A stretch of 64,000 nucleotides of DNA from Scheffersomyces stipitis CBS 6054 (lineage: Eukaryota; Ascomycota; Pichiomycetes; Serinales; Debaryomycetaceae), in contig NC_009047.1 in the NCBI RefSeq assembly GCF_000209165.1, forward strand, positions 248,001 through 312,000, given 5' to 3'. Under the pieces are notes generated by a model. It was not told where the DNA came from. It saw only the letters and a list, made by a program, of their open reading frames with translations, and ran no database searches. The translations under genes and the position numbers were made by a program. Positions 10,076-20,359 of the stretch are shown here, piece by piece. Every line of letters begins with the position of its first letter. The first letter of the stretch is position 1.

Positions 10076-11040
10076 CCAATGTTGCTGTTAACGAAAGTGC
10101 GTTTGTACTTACTACAACCACCGGAACCACGACATCTCATTCACTGGAGTTCATCTTTGACTCTGGTGCTTCGATTCACATTTGTCATGATCGGTCCTTG
10201 TTTTGGAATTTTAAACCGGAGTCCGGTAGTTTTGTTTCTTGTGCTGGCGGAGTTCGTCTTCCTGTCTTAGGTAGAGGGTCTATCAGGTTTAGGTCTGCTG
10301 ATGAGACTATAGTCCTTCAGGAAGTATGCTATGTTCCAGAATGCACTAAGAATCTTATCTCCGTGCATGCTGCTGTTCGTGTCTCTGGTTCGCCCCTTAC
10401 CACCAAAGTAGACGGAATCTATCATCCACGGATTGGTCGTTTTGGTGTATATAGGGACGATCTTGGCCTTTCCGTCCTCGATATGAAACCTATACCACCT
10501 TTAGTCTCCGTCTTATCTGTTCTTCATAACCGTCTTGGTCATCCGCATCAGGCTATTGAACAGCAAGTTCTTCGTGACAATTACTCGCTTGCTGAAATTG
10601 AGAAAATTGGTGATGTAACGAAGAGTTGTGCCAGCTGTCTGGAATATAAGAAGACACGTAGTATCCCGAAGGTTTCCCATAAATCGGATACAACAACTCC
10701 TTTACAAATCCTTCACTCGGATGTCTCCGGCCCTCATAATACGCCAGGAATCTCTTCTGAAAGTTATTTCTGTGTGCTTGTGGATGATTATAGCAAGTTT
10801 AAGTGGGTGTTCCCAATCGTTAGGAAGTCGGATGCGGCCCACCAGATTATTATCCATATTCGGCTATTACACTCATTTTTCTCTACTCGTGGTGGATATC
10901 GTGTTGGTGCCCTTCGTACAGATAATGGGGGTGAATTTGTCAACCATAGTCTCAGGAGCTTCCTTGAACAGGAAGGTATAGCACATCAGCGTACGGTTGC
11001 TCACAATTCTTATCAGAATGGAACCGCAGAGCGTTCGATC
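10076..11040 (+). pseudogene. Family-B gag end / protease / integrase fragment
   Basis: The frame runs from AVNESAFV through the protease motif FDSGASIHICHDRS, the HNRLGHPH...CASC zinc module and the integrase core (HSDVSGPH, RTDNGGEF) to NGTAERSI. There a minus-oriented A LTR cuts it off. It joins the truncated LTR directly at 10075/10076, so the gag start, primer-binding site and most of gag are deleted. Over the shared part it is almost identical to the intact element at 28259-32542. A protein could not be initiated normally. Confidence 0.88.
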
Positions 11041-11442
11041 TGTTGAACTGTTTGCTTTGGAAGCTCAGTAGATTGAATCGGATTGTTCATAATGTAGGAC
11101 AGTATATTGATTAACTTATTTAAGATAGATAATTTCCATATAGAAGAAGAAAAGTTATAGAAAGTTAGAAAGGAGAAGGGGGAGTAAGACCCCCTTATAT
11201 AGATGCCAAATACAATCACAGGCTGACCCCTCATCAGGAGGAAATGAAACGACATGACCAGAATTTCAGGTTAGTCGGACATAATTGATTCTCATTGGTA
11301 GATGTTATCTTATCACATTACTGTGCACAATTATGTCTGAATGGCTGCAAATCCTGCATTCATAAAGTTTACGCATTGGATTAAAAATAGAATATAGAAT
11401 ATGCTTTTAGGTTTGATATCAGCATATTCAACATATTCAACA
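11041..11442 (-). mobile_element. Family-A LTR, 402-bp variant (probable 3' LTR of outer element A7)
   Basis: TGTTGAACTG to TATTCAACATATTCAACA. The last nine bases (TATTCAACA) are duplicated, giving 402 bp instead of 393. A polypurine tract (read on - as AGGGGGGA) follows at 11443, so this is a 3' LTR. Apart from one base it equals the LTR at 44976-45377, which carries the same 9-bp addition, and it differs at several sites from the LTR at 16997-17389. The left flank CGATC matches no other A flank in the window. Confidence 0.9.
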
Positions 11443-11466
11443 TCCCCCCTTAATCCAATGGTCATT

Positions 11467-14400
11467 TTATTGGGTTAGTTGCATTCCTGATAGTTGGATT
11501 AAGTGTTGGAAGGTTCCTGGAGTTAGTCCTTTTGTAAACATATCTGCAACGTTGTCGGCAGATTTGATTTGGCGAAGTTTGACAATATTGTCTATGATTT
11601 TGTCACGGATAAAGTGATAGCGAATATCTATGTGTTTCGTACGTTCGTGGTGTACAGGATGTTCGCTGAGTTTGATACACGAGGTGTTATCTTCCCAAAT
11701 CATTATTGGTAGTGATATTGGGATTCGAAGTTCTCTGAAGAATGTTATTAGCCAGATAACTTCTTTTATAACGGTTGCGAGGGCCATGTACTCAGCTTCA
11801 GTGGTTGACAATGCTGTGGTGGTTTGTTTCTTGGATTTCCAAGAGATTAGGCTTCCCCCATACTTGATGGCATACCCACTGATTGATTTCCTGTCACTGC
11901 TATCACTTCCCCAGTCTGAGTCAACAAACACTTGTAGATCGTTTATGTTTGTGTAGTGCTGACCGAGTTTCTGTGTTCCTTTTAGATAGCGGAGAACATG
12001 TTTGGCGGCAGTTAGAGTTACCTCTGTTGGTTCGTTGAAGTACCGACTTAACATTCCAACAATATAAGCAATATCACCTCGTATGGTATTGCTAGCATAA
12101 AGAAGCTTTCCTACTATGCTTCTGTAAATTGTTGCATCGCAGGGTTTGGATTTCTGGTTTAGATGCTGTCCCTGAATAATAGGACTTTTCACGCTGTTGA
12201 GCTCTTCAAGATTTAGTTCCTCCAACGTTTTCTTGATGTAGTCAGAAAGATTTGCTGTGATCCCTTCAGGGCCCTGTTCTATGTTGATTCCTAGGAATTT
12301 GCGTGCCAATCCAAGATCCTTCATCTTGAACTTGTTCAGGAGAAGTTTCTTGGCCTCGTAGATTTCATTTTCTCGAGGACTCGCAATAAGTAGGTCATCA
12401 ACGTAAAGGCCAAGAATCACATTATTTCTTCTGTAGATCCCGAACTCGGATTTTGATCGAATAAAGCCGTTATTCTCCAAGAATTTATTAATAGTCGAGT
12501 TCCAGATCAATGGAGCTTGTTTTAGACCGTAGAGTGATTTGTTCAACTTACAAACCATATGTGGATATTGTTCATCCATGAAACCTTTAGGCTGCTTAAT
12601 GTAGAGTTCTGTGTCAATCTTCCCATTTAGGAAGGCCGTCGAGACGTCCATCTGATGAATCTTCATCTTATGTACAGCCGCTATGGCTAGTAGAAGTTTG
12701 ATACTTTCACTCCTGATCACAGGCGCAAAGGTTTCTTCATAGTCAATTCCATGTTTTTGTCTAAAACCTAGAGCAACTAGTCTGGCTTTGTAAGTTCCAT
12801 CATCTTTGATGGTATATACCCACTTCATTCCTAGGGCTCGTTTTCCCTTAGGAAGCTCAGCAAGAGTCCACGTGGAGTTTTCCATTTGAGCACCAAATTC
12901 CTTGTTCATAGCTTCAATCCATCGTTCTCGTTGAGGACTGTTAGTGGCTTCCTCATAGGTGCGTGGCACTTGTGGAGTCATTATGGTGACCATAAATGCA
13001 CTGCTACCCATAATGAGAGGTTGGCCATGTGTTTCAGTATAGTCGAGATCGTTGGGATTGTCTGCTTCTGAAAACGATTCACTATCGGTGGTGATGTACT
13101 CAATTTGTTGTCTCTGTGGATAGTTGATCAAATTTTGATTGTCCTGTTGTCTCTGTGACCGTGTTGGAACAAGTATTGGTCTGTGTGCCCGCTTGAGTGT
13201 TTGTGGATGTGTTCCATCACGCGACGGAACCGGGGTGAGTCTATGCTTAACCCCATTCACCGGAGGAGGACGCGATACAACAAGATGAGTTAGTTTGTTG
13301 TTGGCCTCAGAATTCAGAGGGACCAAGGCACGGTCAGTCAGCGATAGGATGAGTTCCATCCCCCCTGAAGCAGGCAACTCAATGAGACGAGTAGGAGAAA
13401 GACCCGGAGGGAGGAGGAATTGCTGAGGACGAGATTGAAGTGGGGGAGAATCAGGAACCTCAATAATAGGAGAGGATTGTGGAGAGTCGGATTGAACGAC
13501 CCGAGGCAGTGGTTGAGGAGGAGGTGGAGGAGTGGAGGACACCACAGTCTGCGTAGTAGGAGTATGACGAGTGAGCGGCAGAGGATAAGTGACGGAGGTG
13601 TCCTCCATTTCCATATTAGAAGTAGGACGAATAAGCGGAAGGGGATCCATGTCGGAGGCATCCTCCATTTCCGAGTCATGATAAGAAGAAAGGTCATCCG
13701 AATCCATCACCACGATGTCCATATAGGTGGACGGATCTGGATATTCTTCCTGATCCAGCAGAACATCCATAGAGGAGCGCGTGGAGATCAAAGGTGACGA
13801 ACGGGGATGAGTACCGTATTGCTCAGGAGCATCGAAGAATTCCTGATCAGAGACCACTTCCATGTCATAGCCATCTTCAGACATAGGTTCAGGCTCAGTA
13901 TCCGTAGAGTCTATTTCCATGGGTATGGCTGATGAAGATCCAGGGATAGGGGATGGAGCCTCAACCGCAGGATGAGGAAGACCGAGAGGAGCAGTAGGAG
14001 CAGATGGTCTATTGCGAGGAACAGGAAGAAGGGAGGGTACTGTACGAGGTGCTGGAAGTGAAGGTACCGTACGAGTAGAAGGAAGAGATGGCACCTTACG
14101 AGTTGAAGGAAGGGAGGGTACCTTACGAGGAGCAGGAAGGGATGGTACCGTACGAGGAGCAGTAAGAGTTGGTACCTCACGAGAAGCAGGAGCTGTATAG
14201 GAGTCGTCAGACAGCTCGTAGGAGTCAGAGGGAGGCAGATCGGACCTCTGAGCCAGAACAACGGCACGGGATGGTGCAGTTAGGGCCGCAGAAGTAGAAG
14301 GTACCAGAGTATCAGAAGGTACCAGAGTAGCAGAAGGTACCGGAGCAGAAGAAGGTACCGGAGCAGAAGAAGGTACCGGAGCAGAAGAAGGTACCGGAGT

Positions 14401-17046
14401 AGAAGCAGGCGCCGGAGTAGGAGTCGACGGAGGCTGCGACAGAGGAGTAGTAGATGCAGCAGGAGAGACCGGTGCCGAAGCAGACGACAGAGCTGCAGAT
14501 GAACCTGGCGATTGAGAAACAGTACTGCCAGATGGCGTGGATGGAGGCGAGGGAGATGGGGCCAGAGACACACGAGGACCCTGAGTGAGGCCTGGAGCAG
14601 GTGCCAGAATAGAAGGAAAACTGCCACCACCACTACCACCACCACCAATGGAGGTAGCCGACACGACAGTAGACGTCAGAGGTCTTGCAAAAGGAAAGAC
14701 ATTTTCCTGGAACCGAACATGAGAAGAGGTAATCACTTGTCTGGTAGCGAGATCATAAACAAGATGAGCTTTCCGAAACGGATCAGATCCAAGATAAACA
14801 CCCTTGATTGCACGAGCGACCAACTTCAGTTGACGGTGATTGGGTGGAACATTCACAAAGGCAGCACACCCAAACACTTTAAGTTGAGATAAGATAGGCC
14901 TCGCGCCATGCCAGAGTTCAAATGGCGAGCGATTTTGGAGAACAGGTGTTGGTAGCCTGTTTAGGAGAAATGCAGCATGTTGGAGTGCATGCGGGAAGAG
15001 GGGCGAAGGAAGAGAGCTCGCAGTGATCATGGTACGCGTTTTGTCAAGAACGGAGCGAATCGCTCTTTCAGCACGTCCATTTTGGTGTGAGTTACCAGGC
15101 ACAGTGAGCTGGGTCTGGATCCCTTCTGCCGCAAAGAATGAAGTAAGCGTCAGATTAACAAACTCACCTCCATTGTCAGAACGAAAGTTACAGACACGGT
15201 AGCCACCACGACTGGAGAAGTGGTTTGTCCATGCCTTAATAACTTTGATAATGAAGTCCGCAGCATCCGATTTCTTGAGAAGAGGCCCAACAGCCTTGAA
15301 GCGAGTAAAGTCGTCAAGAAGAATACAAAAATAAAACAACGAGGAGGGACCACCGGCATGAGGACCGGACAAATCACAGTGAAGAAGTTGCAAGGGAGCA
15401 GATGTGACTGGGCCGGTGGTCGTTTTGGGAATAACCCGAGTGCTCTTGGAGCTAAGACATGCTTCACATGAAATCGAGTCGTGAACAGCCGTGCGAGGCA
15501 TGTTCGGATATTTCAAGGCCAGACGAACGACAGTCGGGGAAGGGTGGCCAAGGCGAGCATGGACAAGAGCAGAGGCAGAAATAGGTGCCACACCAGCGTC
15601 CGCAGCAGGAGCAGCGACCGTAACAGGAGCGGGGGCCGAGTAGGCAGAGTGGTTAACCCGCGAGACAGTCGAGGGGCGGACAATTTCGAGACACAGCAAG
15701 TAAAGATTTCTCAGGTCTCTGGTAGCAAGTTGGCCATATTTAGGGTGAACAATATCATCATGAGAGATAACAAGCTTGTCGCCCGTAGTAGTAACAGCCA
15801 GGATGGAAAGAAGATTCTGAGTACAGTCAGGAACGTAAAGAACATTGAACACCCGAATCTTCTGACCATGGAGATCAAACACAAGAGTACCACGACCGGC
15901 AATCGAGAGAGGCTCGTGACCGGCGTTCATGACAGAACCAGAGTGAGGAACGATGTCATGGAAGAGACTTCTATCGTTACAAATGTGGGTAGAAGCACCT
16001 GAATCAAAAATAAAGCTGGCAGAGGAAGAAGAAGCCAAGAGGGCATAGTGGGTGTAGTGAGCGAGATGAGCATAATAAGCACCGGGCTGGTCAAAACCAA
16101 AAGTCAGAGCATCATCAGCGAGAGCATAATGAGCAGCAGGCTTTGGACGAGAGCCGTGCCTCCTGCGGTGCTTTCCTGGACCGCCAGGACCGAAGCGAGA
16201 AGCCATACGAGGAACTTCACCCTCACGATAAGGAGCAGGGCAGTTCTTGGCCATGTGACCACACCCATAGCAGTTGTAGCAATCAAGCTGCCAAATCAGA
16301 TCCGTACCTTTAGCCTTGATCAAGTTCCTGGTGACAGGACCAGAAGGAGAAGACAAGGACGTAAGGGCATAAGCAGATTGAGACGAGGACAGGACAAGCA
16401 AGGCGGAGGACGTGGCAGGTGGAGTAAGCTCATCATGATAAGCAAAGAAATTGAGAACTTCGTCCGCAGTCACGGTGGGAGTCAGGCGAACTTGAGAAAA
16501 GAATAGATCTCTAACCTTGGAGTTCCCCGTACCATAAAGGAAGAGGAGCGCTTTCATGGAGTCGTTATCGTACTTAGTCATAAACGCAGTCAACTTTTCA
16601 GCAATCAAGAACCCAGCTTCAGTCGTAATGGTCGGATCAGCAAGGCCACCAAATAAGTACTTGAGATAACCGACCGCATCCCTAGAGCTGGCGATCGCAT
16701 ACTTGGTTTCGACAGCTTTCCAAGTTTCGACTCCCAGAGAGTAGTGCGTGAACAATGACTGAACGTCAGGCTTCATACACTTGAGAATAAGCTCACGGAG
16801 CTTGTGGCTCAACGCCTGCTGGTCCGTAAAGGTGATGGAAAGTTCTTTCTCTGAAAGATAAGCAGCAATCTCTGTAGCCAAGACACAGCTACTGAACATA
16901 CCAGTCATCCAGTCTTTCCATTCCAGAAAGTTCTCACGGCCTCTGAGAAGAAGAGTATCAATGACCATGAGGCCAGAATTTAATTGGCTCATAACCTGTT
17001 GAACTGTTTGCTTTGGAAGCTCAGTAGATTGAATCGGATTATTCAT
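11467..17046 (-). CDS. Family-A gag-pol polyprotein (Ty1/copia, Ty5-like)
   Basis: One frame of 1859 codons encoding capsid, protease, integrase, reverse transcriptase and RNase H of an LTR retrotransposon. Visible motifs: CCHC zinc knuckle CYNCYGCGHMAKNC (~256-269); aspartic protease FDSGAS (D348); integrase HxxxH-CxxC, then D559, D624, E660 (exact DD35E spacing); a long Pro/Ser/acidic linker (~750-1280) with internal minisatellites; RT with QMDVSTAFLNG, LYGLKQAP and YVDD (D1550-1551); RNase H with VDSDWGSDSSDRKS and TTEAEYMA; ending VADMFTKGL. ATG 17046 is chosen because the 55 upstream codons lie in U3, before the TATA box. The first codons lie in the LTR and the frame crosses the primer site (QQ-VMSQ). 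No frameshift separates gag and pol, as in Ty5 and copia. It ends MQLTQ, unlike the other A copies (MQLA). Confidence 0.93.
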   Translation of the reverse strand: MNNPIQSTELPKQTVQQVMSQLNSGLMVIDTLLLRGRENFLEWKDWMTGMFSSCVLATEIAAYLSEKELSITFTDQQALSHKLRELILKCMKPDVQSLFTHYSLGVETWKAVETKYAIASSRDAVGYLKYLFGGLADPTITTEAGFLIAEKLTAFMTKYDNDSMKALLFLYGTGNSKVRDLFFSQVRLTPTVTADEVLNFFAYHDELTPPATSSALLVLSSSQSAYALTSLSSPSGPVTRNLIKAKGTDLIWQLDCYNCYGCGHMAKNCPAPYREGEVPRMASRFGPGGPGKHRRRHGSRPKPAAHYALADDALTFGFDQPGAYYAHLAHYTHYALLASSSSASFIFDSGASTHICNDRSLFHDIVPHSGSVMNAGHEPLSIAGRGTLVFDLHGQKIRVFNVLYVPDCTQNLLSILAVTTTGDKLVISHDDIVHPKYGQLATRDLRNLYLLCLEIVRPSTVSRVNHSAYSAPAPVTVAAPAADAGVAPISASALVHARLGHPSPTVVRLALKYPNMPRTAVHDSISCEACLSSKSTRVIPKTTTGPVTSAPLQLLHCDLSGPHAGGPSSLFYFCILLDDFTRFKAVGPLLKKSDAADFIIKVIKAWTNHFSSRGGYRVCNFRSDNGGEFVNLTLTSFFAAEGIQTQLTVPGNSHQNGRAERAIRSVLDKTRTMITASSLPSPLFPHALQHAAFLLNRLPTPVLQNRSPFELWHGARPILSQLKVFGCAAFVNVPPNHRQLKLVARAIKGVYLGSDPFRKAHLVYDLATRQVITSSHVRFQENVFPFARPLTSTVVSATSIGGGGSGGGSFPSILAPAPGLTQGPRVSLAPSPSPPSTPSGSTVSQSPGSSAALSSASAPVSPAASTTPLSQPPSTPTPAPASTPVPSSAPVPSSAPVPSSAPVPSATLVPSDTLVPSTSAALTAPSRAVVLAQRSDLPPSDSYELSDDSYTAPASREVPTLTAPRTVPSLPAPRKVPSLPSTRKVPSLPSTRTVPSLPAPRTVPSLLPVPRNRPSAPTAPLGLPHPAVEAPSPIPGSSSAIPMEIDSTDTEPEPMSEDGYDMEVVSDQEFFDAPEQYGTHPRSSPLISTRSSMDVLLDQEEYPDPSTYMDIVVMDSDDLSSYHDSEMEDASDMDPLPLIRPTSNMEMEDTSVTYPLPLTRHTPTTQTVVSSTPPPPPQPLPRVVQSDSPQSSPIIEVPDSPPLQSRPQQFLLPPGLSPTRLIELPASGGMELILSLTDRALVPLNSEANNKLTHLVVSRPPPVNGVKHRLTPVPSRDGTHPQTLKRAHRPILVPTRSQRQQDNQNLINYPQRQQIEYITTDSESFSEADNPNDLDYTETHGQPLIMGSSAFMVTIMTPQVPRTYEEATNSPQRERWIEAMNKEFGAQMENSTWTLAELPKGKRALGMKWVYTIKDDGTYKARLVALGFRQKHGIDYEETFAPVIRSESIKLLLAIAAVHKMKIHQMDVSTAFLNGKIDTELYIKQPKGFMDEQYPHMVCKLNKSLYGLKQAPLIWNSTINKFLENNGFIRSKSEFGIYRRNNVILGLYVDDLLIASPRENEIYEAKKLLLNKFKMKDLGLARKFLGINIEQGPEGITANLSDYIKKTLEELNLEELNSVKSPIIQGQHLNQKSKPCDATIYRSIVGKLLYASNTIRGDIAYIVGMLSRYFNEPTEVTLTAAKHVLRYLKGTQKLGQHYTNINDLQVFVDSDWGSDSSDRKSISGYAIKYGGSLISWKSKKQTTTALSTTEAEYMALATVIKEVIWLITFFRELRIPISLPIMIWEDNTSCIKLSEHPVHHERTKHIDIRYHFIRDKIIDNIVKLRQIKSADNVADMFTKGLTPGTFQHLIQLSGMQLTQ
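16986..16996 (-). promoter_or_regulatory. Primer-binding site (initiator tRNA-Met anticodon loop)
   Basis: Reads GGTTATGAGCC on the minus strand, directly after the 5' LTR. It is complementary to the anticodon stem-loop of initiator tRNA-Met (anticodon CAU), the half-tRNA priming known from Ty5 and Drosophila copia. It also encodes gag residues VMS. Confidence 0.85.
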
Positions 17047-17389
17047 AATGTAGGACAGTATATTGATTAACTTATTTAAGATAGATAATTTCCATATAGA
17101 AGAAGAAAAGTTATAGAAAGTTAGAAAGGAGAAGGGGGAGTAAGACCCCCTTAAATAGATGCCAAATACAATCACAGGCTGACCCCTCATCGGGATGAAA
17201 TGAAACGACATGACCAGAATTTCAGGTTAGTCGGACATAATTGATTCTCATTGGTAGATGTTATCTTATCACATTACTGTGCACAATTATGTCTGAATGG
17301 CTGCAAATCCTGCATTCATAAAGTTTACGCATTGGATTAAAAATAGAATATAGAATATGCTTTTAGGTTTGATATCAGCATATTCAACA
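16997..17389 (-). mobile_element. Family-A 5' LTR of A1
   Basis: 393 bp, TGTTGAACTG to TATTCAACA. It has TATTTAAG in place of the usual TATATAAG, and CATCGGGATG in U3. The right border abuts B5 pol at 17390 (flank ACAGT). Confidence 0.92.
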
Positions 17390-20016
17390 ACAGTTCTCCA
17401 TTCCGAACTCTTCTAGGATCTTATCAATATAATCCCCTAAGTCTGCTTTTATTCCATCACTCCCTTGAGTGATATTAATGCCTAGGAACTTCCTAGCTAT
17501 TCCAAGATCTTTCATCTTGAACTGGGCACTCAACTGTCCCTTGATTTCTTTTATCTCATTCTGATTGTCTCCAGCAATCAATAAATCATCGACATAAAGT
17601 CCAATGATCACACTTCTTCTCGTGTATAGTCCATACTCTGACAAAGACCTTTTAAAACCGATCTTCTCAAGGAAACTATTCATTGTTTCATTCCATATCA
17701 ATGGAGCCTGTTTCAATCCGTACAAGGACTTATTAAGCTGACACACCTTCTCAAAGGCACTACAATCCTGGTACCCAGATGGTTGCTTCATGTAGATCTT
17801 AAGATCAATCTTACCATTCAAGAATGCAGTTGACACATCCATCTGGTGTACCTTCTTTCCATACATGGCCGCAAGTGCAAGTAACAACTTGACACTCTCA
17901 CTCCTAATTACTGGAGCAAACGTCTCTTTGTAATCAACTCCATATCTTTGTTGAAATCCTCGTACCACAAGCCTAGCTTTGTATTTTCCTCCATCCTTGA
18001 TGGTGTACACCCATCTTACTCCAAGGACTTTCGTTTTCTTTTCCGGGAGATCCACTAATGTCCATGTGTCATTTTCAGAATGAGCAGCCATTTCGGTATT
18101 CATGGCTTCAATCCATTTCTCAGAATCTGAAGAATTAATGGCTTCTTCGTATGTGTTTGGTACTTTCTTGCTCTCTGTAGATTCAACCGACATTTGATAA
18201 GCATGACCTTGGATGCAAATATTAGCTTCATCATATGTATCATCATTCGGATCATCGCTATTCGATTCTAAAGTCTCGTTCCAAAACTCATTGTCATCTT
18301 CAATGTATTCATATCTCACTTTCTTTGTCATCTTCGTTGATGGCACTTTCTTTCTCTTGTTTCCAGTCCTCTGATTTTGGTCAGGACTTATCACTGGTGT
18401 CAATGAGTGTTTGGTGAGAACCTCACCCCCCGTAGAATCGGATGCGAGGAGATTAGATGGCATGCGTGCAAGTTCAGAGTCCGTGGAATCATAGGACAGA
18501 AGAGACGCAGCAGGGGACGAATGTAATGGTTGCAAATTGTGCGAAATAGATACAGGGGTAGCAGGAGAATCGTCCCTGTGCATATCAGGTGATTGTGCGC
18601 GTGAGTGATCGCTCGAGGAAGTTTCATGTTCATCACTCGAGATGTGTTCAGCTCGTGAAGTGGTGGCAACGTCGGATGAAAAACGAGGGACACCGGACAC
18701 GCCCATAGGAATAGTCGAAGCAGACGTAGTTGGCGCATGATCAGGTGAGTTTTCAAATGGGTAGATCGATTCATCAAACGAAACTTGATTGGAGCTAACT
18801 ACTTTATGAGAATGTAATTCATATATCAAGTATGATGAGCGGTTGCTATCATAGCCCAACATCACTCCTTTAACGGCCCGAGGTGAGAATTTCAGGGGAC
18901 GAAGAGGTTCAGGAATATAAGCAAATGCAGCACACCCAAACGTGCGAAGATGATCAATCGACGGTGGTTCGAGGTGCAATAGTTCGAACAGCGTCTTGTC
19001 ACCAATAGTCCTGGAGGGAAGCCTATTCAATAAATAGGCGGCACATTTAACAGCGTAGGGCCAGAATGCTTGAGGAACAGAAGCATGTCCAAGTAGCGTC
19101 CTGGCCTTATCGATTACCGAGCGGATCGAACGCTCTGCGGTTCCATTCTGATAAGAATTGTGAGCAACCGTACGCTGAAGTGCTATACCTTCCTGTTCAA
19201 GGAAGCTCCTGAGACTATGGTTGACAAATTCACCCCCATTATCGGTACGAAGAGCACCAACACGATATCCACCACGAGTAGAGAAAAATGAGTGTAGTAG
19301 CCGAATATGGATAATAATCTGGTGGGCCGCATCCGACTTCCTAACGATTGGGAACACCCACTTAAACTTGCTATAATCATCCACAAGCACACAGAAATAG
19401 CTTTCAGAAGAGATTCCTGGCGTATTATGAGGGCCGGAGACATCCGAGTGAAGGATTTGTAAAGGAGTTGTTGTATCCGATTTATGGGAGACCTTCGGGA
19501 TACTGCGTGTCTTCTTATATTCCAGACAGCTGGCACAACTCTTCGTTACATCACCAATTTTCTCAATATCAGCAAGCGAGTAATTGTCACGAAGAACTTG
19601 CTGTTCAATAGCCTGATGCGGATGACCAAGACGGTTATGAAGAACAGATAAGGCGGAGACTAAAGGTGGTACAGGTGTCATATCAAGGACGGAAAGTCCA
19701 AGATCGTCCCTATAGACACCAAAACGACCAATCCGTGGATGATAGATTCCGTCTACTTTGGTGGTAAGGGGCGAACCAGAGACACGAACAGCAGCATGCA
19801 CGGAGATAAGATTTTTAGTGCATTCTGGAACATAGCATACTTCCTGAAGGACTATAGTCTCATCAGCAGACCTAAACTTGATAGACCCTCTACCTAAGAC
19901 AGGAAGACGAACTCCGCCAGCACAAGAAACAAAACTACCGGACTCCGGTTTAAAAGTCCAAAACAAGGACCGATCATGACAAATGTGAATCGAAGCACCA
20001 GAGTCAAAGATGAACT
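17390..20016 (-). pseudogene. Family-B pol, left part of interrupted element B5
   Basis: An open minus-strand frame from the protease motif (FDSGASIHICHDRS) through integrase (HSDVSGPH, RTDNGGEF, GTAERSI) and RT (QMDVSTAFLNG, YVDDLLIAG), breaking off at EEFGMENC, before RNase H. The left end is cut by the A1 LTR. At 20016 it is interrupted by A3; the sequence resumes at 21799 after a GAACT duplication. Over this part it is nearly identical to the intact B element at 28259-32542, although its gag (33577-34302) is clearly diverged. Confidence 0.9.
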
Positions 20017-20248
20017 TGTTGAATATGCTGATATCAAACCTAAAAGCATATTCTATATTCTATTTTTAATCCAATGCGTAAACTTTATGAATGCAGGATT
20101 TGCAGCCATTCTGAAATAATTGTGCACAGTAATGTGATAAGATAACATCTACCAATGAGAATCAATTATGTCAGACTAACCTGAAATTCTGGTCATGTCG
20201 TTTCATTTCATCCTGATGAGGGGTCAGCCTGTGATTGTATTTGGCATC

Positions 20249-20274
20249 TATATAAGGGGGTCTTACTCCCCCTT
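20249..20274 (+). promoter_or_regulatory. LTR-A TATA box and adjoining inverted repeat
   Basis: TATATAAG (20249-20256) is followed by AAGGGGG (20254-20260), seven bases, then CCCCCTT (20268-20274). Transcription should start downstream, before the gag ATG at 20360. The arms contain AGGGG/CCCCT, the stress-response-element core in S. cerevisiae. The same arrangement recurs in the other 393-bp A LTRs. Confidence 0.6.
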
Positions 20275-20359
20275 CTCCTTTCTAACTTTCTATAACTTTT
20301 CTTCTTCTATATGGAAATTATCTATCTTAAATAAGTTAATCAATATACTGTCCTACATT

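Larger units (their letters stand above)
11041..17389 (-). mobile_element. Full-length family-A retrotransposon A1 (probable A1/A7 recombinant)
   Basis: LTR 11041-11442, gag-pol 11467-17046, primer-binding site 16986-16996, LTR 16997-17389. The two LTRs differ in length (402/393) and at several U3 bases (for example CATCAGGAGG against CATCGGGATG), and the flanks CGATC and ACAGT do not match. One insertion event should give identical LTRs and a 5-bp duplication, so this unit most likely arose by recombination between two same-strand A elements. The ORF is nevertheless intact. Confidence 0.85.

Noticed and set aside
13900..14900. Long antisense ORFs (118-168 codons) over the A linker, repeated in every A copy
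   Set aside because: They are shadows of the Pro/Ser-rich, GC-skewed repeat region; products are Leu- or Arg-rich repeats that follow the sense minisatellites.
17001..17211. 55-codon N-terminal extension of family-A gag (MSFHF...)
   Set aside because: It lies upstream of and across the TATA box in U3, so it is not in the genomic mRNA; ATG 17046 (and equivalents) is the likely start.
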